A stretch of DNA of 64,000 bases from Serinus canaria (taxonomy: Eukaryota; Chordata; Aves; Passeriformes; Fringillidae), in assembly GCF_022539315.1 (NCBI RefSeq), contig NC_066343.1, positions 37,614,649-37,678,648 on the forward strand, given 5' to 3'. Positions 51,599 to 61,756 of the stretch are shown here, one piece after another. Under the pieces are notes generated by a model. That model saw nothing but the letters and a program-made list of their open reading frames with translations. It had not been told where the DNA came from and did no database searches. A program made the position numbers and the translations under genes. Every line of letters starts with the position of its first letter. Position 1 is the stretch's first letter.

Positions 51599-53640
51599 TA
51601 ATTTTTTTTCTGAAGTGTTACTCTGTAGAGAAGAAGTTGAAGAAAATCTTTCAGATGTCTGAAATGACAGTATAAAATCTGTAATATTGGTTTTAAGCTA
51701 TGGGAGACAGTGGTAACCACATGTAAAAGTTTTAAGTAAAAAAGTAGAATTTATATTTGGTAAAAAAACTGCGCATTTGCCAGAACTGGGTAGTGAAAAC
51801 TGTATAGTCAGATAACCCAAATAACTGTCAGGTAACCCACAAGATAGGGGGTGATGCATTAGCTGGCAGATTTGGTATAGGAAAATGGGTACAAACAATA
51901 GATTTAATCTAACAAGAATTCACCATTATTGCTAAAAGGCTTAATTATTCTAATGTAGTTACTTGGTAAGCTCTTACATGGATGGGCTTCTCACTGTCAT
52001 GAAAGCTTAATGTGAAATTTAGTCTTAATTGAGAGTAACAAAAATTTTGCCATTGATGTAAACACAACAAGCATTTCATTCCTTTTCTTGTAGCCTGCAA
52101 AATAAGATCTAACTTACGTGATGTTTAGAATGCTGTTATCAGAGACCCATACACAATTGATGTGTGATGTTACTGTAACTGTTAGTGAAGCTAAAGTGGT
52201 GTTAGCAATAATTGGACTTTCTGCAAAGTGCTGTAAAAATATTTTTGTGTTGTCACATACCAGAAACAGTTCTGCCTTTGAAGGCTTGATCAGACCTAGT
52301 GTCTCTTTCCAGAGTTGTCTTTATTCTTTGCATAGTTATTTTAGCTGCAATTTCCTGTGTGTCATCTTTATTTCTATTGTCACAGAAGTGAGCTGAAAAT
52401 TAGCTGGACTGAATGAAAGGGCCCTGTCCAACAAACTAAATCCAAGGATATTTGAACATTAATTTTCATTAAAGATATCCCCCCAAAGACTTTATTCCTC
52501 AAACACTATGAGAGCTTGCTCCATTCCAGTGACCTGAGTGTTAACAAATAGTCTTGTAAGTTGTACTATTTAGATTGCAAGATAAAATACATAAACATTA
52601 CTGAGGAAATATATTGAAAGAAGATGTGCTTCACAGCCCCTTCCCTCCCTCCATTTCTAGAAAACAGTGAAGGTGTGTGCTTGTTTGGGCTTCTGTTCAC
52701 CATGCCACACATTTTCAGATTGTAAATTTTAGCTTCTGCTGTATCTTGAGGTGCATTGTTGTTACCTCTGTGGTAGATGATCACTGATAAGAGGAAAGCA
52801 ATCCACATATGGAAGAGCAAACAAGGAATTAAGGGGTGAGCTAACAGCCCCCTGTTTCTTTCAAGTCTGGGTTTTTTTCTGGAAGGTCATATTGATCTGC
52901 TTAACGTTAATATGCCCTGGTCAAACCTGGGATTTGCCTAATAGCCTTGAAACAAATTTTAATTTTGCACATCCATCTGATTCCCTGTGTACTGGTGTGG
53001 ATAGCTTTACATAGGTCTTGCTGGATTTTGTTCTGGCTCCTGCTGCCATTGAAATTCTTTTAAACTAGGACGTTGTATGTTTTGGTACTTTGCCGAATTG
53101 CAGAGTCTTCTGCCAGAGATGTAAAGGTACCTTACTTTATTTCCTGTTTTCTCCTCTTAAATTTAACTTTAAAAAAAAGTGCTAGTGCTGTTAGAGTGCT
53201 AGTAACTTCTTTGGTGTGTTCCTTGCAGGAGTGGCTTATGGTAGATTGTGATCAGATTTTTTATTCAATTTGTTCCTAAAAATTCATTATATGGGTTGGT
53301 ACTTAGATGTTTTGTGTTTAAAAGTGTAGTTGATTGTCTTCTTGCCCTGTTAAGATTCATTATGGAAAGGTAACAAATAACATGTGTAACATTCAGTGAT
53401 ATCACTCCTGCTTTCACTGTCCTGTGGGCAGAAGATAAGAGTTAGATGGATGTGCTGAGATATTTTTTCTGCTTTTCCCATTAAGAGGGTTTTATTCTTT
53501 GTTTTCAAGCCTCTTGAAATAGGTTAGGTTATAGGGAAGATCTGCTGCTACAGGATGAACTATTGGAACCAGAAAGTTTTAAAATTAATTTTTGTGTGAG
53601 GCAAATTATATTTTTGGGGTCATGAAGCCTGATTAATGGA

Positions 53641-53850
53641 AATCACAGAACATGCTGAGTTGGAAGGGACCCACAAAGATCATTGAGTCCAGCTCCTGGC
53701 CCTGCACAGGGCACCCCAAGAGTCACAACATGTGCTGAGAGCTTTGTCAAAATGCTTTTGAACTCTGTCAGGCTGGTGCTGTGACCTCTTCCCTGGGATC
53801 CTATTCAGTGTCCAGCCACTCTCTGGTAGAGGAAAGCCTTATCATGGTCA
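53641..53850 (-). mobile_element. CR1 LINE 3' end fragment, minus orientation
   Basis: It starts with atcacagaacatgctgagtt, then ggaagggacccacaaagatc, ccctgcacagggcacccc, tcacaacatgtgctgagagc, gtcaggctggtgctgtgacc and ccactctctggtagagg. It is the same subfamily as the copy at 36413. Confidence 0.92.
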
Positions 53851-54723
53851 TACAGTCCTTTCACGGGGAGAGGGAGATGTAATGTTTTCAGAGTATCTGG
53901 GAAAGGGAGACCTTGCATGAATCCCAGCAAAGCTTGCTTCCTCAGGGCATCAAGTCTTTTCTAAACCTGCAAAGCAGCATAATGCAACTGGAAGTATAAT
54001 TTGCAATGATACTCAGATGAAACTTCTGCAAGAGGTTTAATGTATATGCTGTTCACAAAATTAGCCCTTCTAGAGGCCACAGTTGCTTAAACATGAAAAC
54101 TAAGCTCTTTTTTCCTGTGAGACTTGATAATGTAATTCAGAAGGCAACTCTGTTAAATTACCAATTATCAGAGTAAATAGAAGAAAAAAATATAGAGCAG
54201 CAAAATAGATGAGTTAATTGCTTTCTCCAGGAGAATTTTTAGGCTAAACATGGAATAATAATGTTAGCCATCTGGTTGGCAGCTATTTAGTTTGCCAGAT
54301 TTCACAGTTGCTTAGCCAATATTGATTTCTTTGTTCTGGCAAAATGGTGTACTCTAATTTTATTTCCAGGGGAAGATATAGTAAAATGCAATTCATTTTA
54401 ATTTGGAAAATGGGCTTGTAGATAAGCAGTTTTCTATAATAGTTGTTTTGTCTTGCTCTAAAATATCTGTGGATGTAGGCACAAAGAGAAATAGGCAAAC
54501 TTGTTTTTATGTGAAAAGTTACTAAATAAAAAATTAACACTAATCAACACTGCTTGTAAGCACACCAGTCTAAGATGAAGATGGAAGTTATTCTCTCAAT
54601 TATTCTTGACTGCTGGACTGCCAGTGTGTGTAGATACCAACCTATAAACCAGCCTGTGAAGCTAATTTCTCAACAAGATATACTGGAAAATAAAACAACA
54701 GGAATAAGTAATTTTTATAGTGA

Positions 54724-54750
54724 TAGTTTTAATTTTCATAATTAAAACTA
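54724..54750. repeat. Perfect 11-bp inverted repeat with 5-nt loop
   Basis: The arms tagttttaatt (54724-54734) and aattaaaacta (54740-54750) are exact complements around ttcat. It lies in a very AT-rich neighbourhood, so it may be chance. Confidence 0.8.
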
Positions 54751-56924
54751 ATAATAATTTTTAATTGTCATATAGTCTTTACTACTCCTGGGCCTTTCTG
54801 AAGTTTCCAAAAAAAAAAAAAAAAAGCTTTTTTCCCAAATAAATTATTTTTAAAATTTGTTTTGGAGAGGCTGGTAACACATTTTCTTTACATATGAAAT
54901 AAATTATGTTTGATCTTACCTCCTATCTAAGTATATATGGAATTTTCTTCTGTTCTTGGCAAGCAGGAGACTTGTCAAGGTAAAGATAAAAAATATACTT
55001 GAGAACAAGGTAAAGAAATGGGTATTTTATGTGGAGAAGTAATAAATGAGAAAATAGTAATAATCTTCAGGATAACTGCTTCTTTTTTTTTCCTCTTGGT
55101 GTAACCTCAAAATATCCATTAGGTAGTAAATTTGTTTAGTTAAATTTTGTTTGACATTATTATAATAATCTTATTGTATCAACCATGCTGTGTCACAATC
55201 AAATTAAAGGTGATTAAGGAGTCAAAATGATGGTATCTTTTGATTATATAATATACTGAAGTTCTCCTAATTAGTCATATTAATCTCCTAATATCTATTA
55301 GAGTAATAAATATGCACAAAAGGACTGTCCTACTGCTTTTGTAAGTATTAAATCTCCTTAAAATAGTTTGGAATTCGGAGTGTATATTTATATGTTTTGT
55401 TATCTTAATGGTGACCTTTTGTCCTTCCGACCCTTGGGGCATGACATCATAAGAGTATTTTTAACTGTTTCCTTATTTTATGTTTTTCCTCATAAGCTAA
55501 GGTTGCTGGTGGGTAGGATATAAGAGAGGAGGAGGAGGGGAAAGTATAACATTCATTTGGAGCATGGAGCTACTTATCATTGATTCAAGGCAAAGGGAGA
55601 GCTTTATACCTTGAATACATGTTTTAGTCATGTTTATTTGGAACACTGTGACATGAGGAAATATTGTGCCTTAACAGTACCTCATTAAAAATGTTTTTTT
55701 AAATTTAGCAGCTCAATTTACAAGATTAAAGATAAATAAGTTAATGAAAGTTTAATTGTAATTTTTCTGAACCTGTTAAAGCAAGATTTGGGGACTTAGC
55801 CTCAAGATCTGGTAACAGAAGTTAGTGACTAAGGTGGTATGTTTCAGACACTATCCAAAGAGCTCACTTGACTGAATAAAATTCCTTGTTAGAAATGCTG
55901 CCATTAACTTCTGAAAGGTATAATGAGTACCCTCATACCAGAACTCCCCAAGGTTCCATGTTCTTGAAACCCAAGAGGGTTTGTCTGGGGCTTCTCAGAG
56001 AAGAGGACTAAAGACTTCTTTCTAGAAGTGAAAGATACTGTAAGATGATTGACAATAAATCTGGCTTCTGAATTTGCCGTGTTGTGACGAACCCAGTCAA
56101 AACGAGAATCAGTTTTTGATTTTTGGCAGCTAAAATGAGTCCTTACTAACTTAAAAGAATGGAAATTAATCTGAAAGATACTTTAGGAACATCCTTGTCA
56201 GTATTGTAAGTCAAATTATTAATCAGGTATTTATTGTATGAGATTCCTGTAGCTCTTCTAATATGTTCTATATGATACTGGTGCCTGAACATTTAAGTTA
56301 CCTTTGATTACCTAACAGTTTTCTATTTCTTTAATAAACCATATCCTATATCATATGATGGTTTTTGAGATTAAATCTGTATCTCTGGTATGCTTGCTTT
56401 TTAATCAGATTATTTATATATTAACAGGATTTATACATGCACAGTATCTTTCCTGTTTTCCAGTAATGTTTGGGTGAAGACAAGAGTAAACTGTATTAAT
56501 CAAATTGCTCTTTTCAGGACAAGGTGCTGTAATTAAAGTAAACAATCAATAAAATAACTATTTACTTGTAAACTTATAGTGAAAACAAACAAATACAGCT
56601 TAAAAATCATGCTATTGGAAACAGAACAATATTGGAAATAGTGTGGAATATGTGGTATTGTGGCCGAAAATCTTAATGTATATTAAATTAATCACATTCT
56701 TGATCAAGGATAAATTTGAAGCACATAGTAAATGCTAAAGAAGGGCCAGTGGCTTATATGAATAGTGTAGTAATTCCTAGAAATGCCACTTTATTGTGTT
56801 CTTCCGTTGATCTCAGCATAATTTTATAAAAAATGTGAATTGGTGGTATTCCAAAACAGAGAGCAGCAATGCCTTTAACATTTTTGGTGATTATAATTCT
56901 TGAAAATCTACATTCAACCCTGAG

Positions 56925-57056
56925 ATGAGTTTAGAGGATTGGAGTATGATACTAACAAGACCAAGATCGTGGGTTCCATTCCCACATAGAGCATTCCCTT
57001 AAAAGCTGGACATGGTGATCCTTATGGGTTCCTTCCAACTCAGAGGATTCTGTGGC
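56925..57056 (+). mobile_element. tRNA-Ile-derived SINE with CR1-like tail (TguSINE1-like)
   Basis: The head (agtttagaggattggagtat, actaacaagaccaag, atcgtgggttccattcccac) lines up with tRNA-Ile from the D-arm through the anticodon arm and variable loop to the T-arm, with a B-box-like ggttccattcc (57-bp head). It is followed by a CR1-type 3' end: agctggacatggtgatcctt, atgggttccttccaactcag and aggattctgtgg. This head-plus-tail design is that of TguSINE1, described in songbirds and thought to be mobilised by CR1. The anticodon-arm stem is imperfect and the acceptor stem is absent, so it is not a working tRNA. Confidence 0.75.
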
Positions 57057-57846
57057 TGTTAATAGTTGCTGTAAGGGATTCTTCTGCCATTGAATCTACA
57101 AGAGTAGTTCTTATCCAAAGCTTTACAGAAGTGCATAACCCTTCCTCCTCTTCCTCGCCCCAAAAAGTGCAAAGATCTTTACATGTCACTCAAAATGGTT
57201 ATTTAAAATGTGCATTGAAGATTCCATCTTCTCTTAATCATAGGGATCATTTGTTCCTTGTTGCTGATATATCAGGATTTTTAGCAGTTTTAGAAAATTA
57301 ATTGCACAGAAAAACACATACATTTGTCCTTTAATCGACTTTGGAAATGCGTATAAAACCGACTCCTCTATTTTTTACCCATAAATGTACCCATGAGTTG
57401 AGCATTAAACTGCGGCTAAAATTTCTGAACTCTGTTTTAGAGACAGTGTGGTGTTTCATTTTCATCAGAAAATTATGCAAAAGGATCAAGACTAGGGCTG
57501 ATCCTTCTGAAGGTAGGTTCTGAACCCTAGATTGTAAAGCGGGAGAGTTTTTGGTCCAGATCCTTCGTTTGTGCTTTCATGCATCAAGGTGAATGTTTTG
57601 AATAGCACCGAACATAGAGCTGCTGTGTCTTGTCCGTGATTATTGCAAGTCTGTTGATGGGAGAATACTTTTCTCATCTCCAAAATATTCAGATATATTA
57701 ATGGAGTTAGTTACCAGAAACAGTAAAAAATTCACACTTGCAGTTTTCAGCATGGAGGAGAGATATACTTCTAAGATTTTCTTTCACTTATGATTTGTGC
57801 ATTTGTGCTGTTGTTTTTGGGGTTTTTAAAATAGTATCAGTACTTT

Positions 57847-57868
57847 AAAAAAAAAAAAAAAAAAAAAA
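57847..57868. repeat. Poly(A) run, 22 bases
   Basis: An uninterrupted A-run, the longest homopolymer I noticed in the window. There is no recognisable retrotransposon body in front of it. Confidence 0.9.
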
Positions 57869-59894
57869 GGCAACCTAGTTTATTTAGCAATAACCAGGGA
57901 GACAAAACACCTTTCTTATTGGAGAGCTGGGATCTCAGACTTCTGAAAAAAGAAAAGTGATAGCTGTGCCATTCTGCATACTGAAGTAGTAGAAGCAGGT
58001 ACTCAGTATATTAGATTATCTTGCTTGATTTCATTTTCTTGGATTCTCAGTTAATACTAAATCAACCCATGATTGGCCCCAAAATGCTGGAGTTTTCGTG
58101 CTTCCTTTTTTTTTAATTTTTTTTCCTTTTTTTCTTCTTTCCCAAAAGTTTTAGAAACCATTTTATTAGGGGATTGGTTTTTCTGTTATTTGGTTGGATT
58201 GATCTTGTCTGGGAACATCAAGTAGGCTCATTAATTTAACCACATGTGTTAGTTCACTTCCTGGCTTCAACTTGTTCTGAAAGTCTTTCTTGTGTCTCTG
58301 TGGTGATAAAAGTGTTTGATGGCTAATTGCCTCTGGGACCCGTGTCACTTCAGGCAGCTGCTGTGATGGAGAGTCTCACAGCGTGTTTTGATACTCAGAG
58401 AAGATCAGTAACATCTTGGTACTGCACAGATCCCTTAAAAGCTTTGCTGACAGCAACAGTGACAGATAAAAATGGGAGTCTAGCAAAGAGCACAAGAGCA
58501 GTGTCTTTGCTTACTTGTCTTTGAACAAGTCTGGGGCAAATACATATTGTACAGTAGCAATCCAACAGGTTAACCTAAGTTTTATTTTTCACTCTTTTTT
58601 TTTTCTGGACAGGATCCAAACTCAAATGATAGTAGCGGTTCACTAGGGGTTATTTATTTAATTAGTTAATCAATTAATAATTATTTCTCATAGGAATTAA
58701 ACAAGCTTATTAATTATCTTCAATTTTTTATCTGTCCAAGATTAGCATGCTATACAAATCCTGTGTTTGTAAGGGTTAGCTGTATAAAGCAGGCTTGGTT
58801 TGAAGGGCTGCTGTGGAGGTGCTGGTTTATTTCTTTGGTTTGTAGCTTGCAAAGATACATATTCATTCATTTCTGTGGCATCTATGAGTGTCTGAATTTT
58901 AATCTAAGTGGGCATCAATTAATTTTTGAAAATTGCCACCACATTCTGTTAATTGACAGTTGTCTTTACAGTTTTGACAGAAAGAGCAATGATTGAAAGG
59001 CTGCAAGTGCTCTGGTCTTCCAGCCTATGAGACATTTCTTTCAGAGAGATTTAAAGGTTGTTGCTGTCTGCTGTGCTATTCTCTGTTCCTTCTGTCAAAG
59101 AAAAATTATAATAGTAAAGCAGAAAAAATTGTATGCTGGTTTTTACTATCTTTTACTGGCTCAGATTGGTTAGGTTTTAATGTTCTGGCTTGGTGATAGT
59201 GCTTATCCCGCAATGAGCAGTTTTTTAGAGTGAAGTGTGCCATAGGATGTAGATCATATATGGTACAGCTTCCATTCAGAACTGGGCTGTATGTAAAGCT
59301 GCATACGCTTATATTTTTTCCCTCTTACTTGTATGGTATACAAGGAGAAACAGACCTGAAATACTAAATTTATTCGTTTCTATTAAGGAGAATACTCTTT
59401 TTTATCACATAAAGCTAATGATCAATTGCAAATACAGAAATTACAATGATCAAAGACCTTTTAGTACTTTTTGTTTTGTTGGGCATAATTTTAGTACTTT
59501 CATTTATCTTGGAATAAGCATTTTTAGTTTTTCATCATGCATAGCATTTGGAACAAATGCACGCTCAAATTATTCTAAAATTCTGAGTGAAATATTGATG
59601 ATGACAAATTTGGATAAGAGAAGCCTGAAACATATCTGGGTGTTACATTTATTCCAAGATAATTTACTGATTACTGTGCCCCCTTTCCTACTTTGTCATG
59701 ATGGGGTTATTAGTTTAACTTCTTAATATTGCAGATAAAATTACCAGCCTTGTGAGATGTAAACAGACACTCCCTACACCCCATTCTTGAATGCTCACCA
59801 AAAAGGTAGCAGAAATCCTCTCTGTGTATATTCATTCTTGGTTTGAAGCTAGTGTTCAGTGCTGCCTGATGTGGAGATAAAATCTTTTTTTCAG

Positions 59895-60068
59895 GATTGT
59901 GGAATGGCTCAGGACACTACTGTCCCCAAATTGAACTTTGAGTATTGGTTGGATAAAGCTGTTGAATGGGGTCAAGCCACTACTTTGGAATCACAGAAGG
60001 ATGTGTGCCTTCACTTGCCCCAGCTCCAGGAATTTCTACATCAGCTTTATGAAACAATAAAACATTTG
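59895..60068 (+). CDS. FANCC: FANCC first coding exon (ATG at 59904)
   Basis: Acceptor tttttttcag (AG 59893-59894) is followed by nine 5'-UTR bases and ATG at 59904. The exon ends at 60068 before donor gtaagt. The coding part is 165 nt, 55 codons, the same as the first coding exon of human FANCC (c.1-165). The protein begins MAQDTTVPKLNFEYWLDKAV and includes WGQATTLESQKDVCLHLPQL and QEFLHQLYETIKHL. It shares MAQD, the F/Y-W pattern, QA-TLE-Q-D-CLH and QEFL with human. FANCC is an alpha-helical subunit of the Fanconi anaemia core complex. With FANCE and FANCF it supports FANCL-dependent monoubiquitination of FANCD2-FANCI at DNA interstrand crosslinks. This N-terminal part is less conserved than PTCH1, as usual for FANC proteins. 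Confidence 0.93.
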
Positions 60069-61671
60069 GTAAGTGACTTTAGAAGGAAGAGTGACGTGTT
60101 TTGAAGAGGTCCTTCGAAAAAAATCTGCACCATGTTTTGAGAAAACCAGAAGGCAACAGTAGTGAAAAGGTTTGTCTTGTTGACCTAAGGTACTGCTGGA
60201 TCAGAGGGGCAAACTGGAGAAACAGTCACAGGTAATGCAAACAGGAGCGTGCTTCTGGTTTACCTGATTTATTGTGAAAGGGGCTTTTTCTTCTTGATTG
60301 GTTGATGTCAAGTGAAGTTTCCCAGCCAATGCTCTAGCCTCTTAAAAAAACTCTTCCAAGAGGCTAGACCTGAAAACCTGAAATTTTAAATCATCCAATT
60401 TATGACCTGAAAACCTGAATCAAATAGAAGAATTTGATTCAGGTTTTCAGGTCATAAATTGGATGATTTAAAGCCCTTAACATGCAAAACTATGACTGAT
60501 CCTTTAAATCTTAGGGGGTCTGCTGACATGTTAATCCCAGTGTTATGGCACACACAGTGAATTCTAGCAGCATGGTCAGATCACTGGCATAAACTGCTGC
60601 CTGTTCTGTTTTATTGTCTGCACTCACTTGAGTAAAAGTAGTTGTTCATGTTTAGTTGCTGGTATGTTTTTTGGAGCATCTCTTTTTCGGTGTATATATT
60701 CAGTATAATTAGCCTTAGAACTACTGCATTATGGCACAAGGCTTGCTTCTAATAGAAGTTTTTTTTTTTTAAAATATTCTTATCTGTAGAGTGCAGAGTG
60801 AGGTTTGTTTCTGAATGACTTTAAATGTTAAATTTCAAATAAAGGTTTTGGGGGAATCGAGTTTCTTCCCATATTTCTGTTTCTTTTTCCTTAAGGAGGA
60901 AAAAGAATGTTGCTACTTCACATAATCCGAGGCATGGCCTAAAATGGACTTTGTGAATATGGCCCCAGAAAATCTTGATCTAGCCCCAAACATGAGACAA
61001 TGTAAGAAATTTATTGTGTTAGCGGGATATGCTTATTATCCCTGCTACTTGCACGTTATCTCAGCACAGCACTATTTTTCAAAGCCTTCATTTATTAGAT
61101 ACTAAAGCTACAAAAATGGAAAAATAAGACTGATTACACAGGATTGTATATTAGCTACGTTGTCTATTACTTTTATAGTGAAACAGCTTTCTATTGTGGT
61201 TAGAAGTTAAATGTCACTTTGTTACTGGCTAATTATTATGGAAGTTAATTTAAAGAAAACAAACAAAAGTAACAAAGTAATTGTATGCCACAGTAGATAT
61301 TAACTTCTTCAGAAACTGAGACAGTGTATTATAGCAGTGATGATCAACAAAAATTGTCATAATTAGGCTTTTAATACAATGAAATTGTACACTTGCTAGT
61401 TACTAATACTGATCTGCTTGCTTGGTGAAGCAAATGAACAAATTTTCTAACATAGTTAAGTATTAGGTAAGAAAATTACATAAGTTTTAACTTACTTGAA
61501 TGATGATATAGAAAATCTACATACTTGCCTGTTTTGATTTTAGACCATTTAATTTATTTCAGAGTGTAATAATTGGGATTGTAATTTACAACAGTGTGTA
61601 TCAGTAACAGTTCTCTTAACCTACTTTTGATGTGGAGTATATTTACTATCTATTTGTTTGTGTTTTAGCAG
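60069..61671 (+). other. FANCC: FANCC intron 2
   Basis: A 1.6-kb AT-rich intron. Its only notable content is the hairpin cluster at 60333-60472, listed separately. Confidence 0.85.
60333..60472. repeat. Hairpin cluster: 11-bp inverted repeat followed by a perfect 41-bp inverted repeat
   Basis: The arms 60385-60425 and 60432-60472 are exact reverse complements over 41 bp with a 6-nt spacer (agaaga). Directly upstream, tctagcctctt (60333-60343) pairs with aagaggctaga (60358-60368) around a 14-nt loop. The 16-mer gacctgaaaacctgaa occurs in the same direction at 60367-60382 and 60404-60419 and inverted in the second arm. The structure lies about 265-400 bp inside the intron. It is not a transposon I can name. 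A fold-back or template-switch duplication is the simplest explanation. Confidence 0.95.
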
Positions 61672-61756
61672 GGTCCCACTGCAGCAATCCAGCAGTTCCC
61701 TTTAATTGGACAGCTTCTAGGAAGGCTCTGTTGGAATCCTTTTGTTATTGGATATG
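61672..61756 (+). CDS. FANCC: FANCC second coding exon
   Basis: An 85-nt exon, equal to human c.166-250, ending before donor gtaaga with the first base of a split codon. It continues in frame from the previous exon and encodes GPTAAIQQFPLIGQLLGRLC followed by WNPFVIGY. The human counterpart has PTIGQLLAKACWNPF, so the PxIGQLL and CWNPF core is conserved. The acceptor reads ttttagcag: two overlapping AGs, at 61667-61668 and 61670-61671. Using the first would add one Gln; the second gives the length matching human and is chosen here. The remaining FANCC exons lie beyond the window. Confidence 0.92.

Larger units (their letters stand above)
44794..59894 (+). other. FANCC: FANCC intron 1 (predicted)
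   Basis: If the CpG-island exon is correct, this 15.1-kb intron leads to the exon carrying the start codon. It holds CR1 fragments at 45185-45421, 46625-47083, 50921-51598 and 53641-53850, a SINE at 56925-57056, a GC-rich patch at 46215-46400, an AT-rich tract around 47995-48075 and A/T homopolymers. I see no other coding exon. Additional non-coding FANCC exons could exist but cannot be identified by sequence alone. Confidence 0.55.

Noticed and set aside
56925..57000. A functional tRNA-Ile gene
   Set aside because: The acceptor stem is missing, the A-box and anticodon stem are degraded, and a CR1 tail follows, so it is a SINE head.
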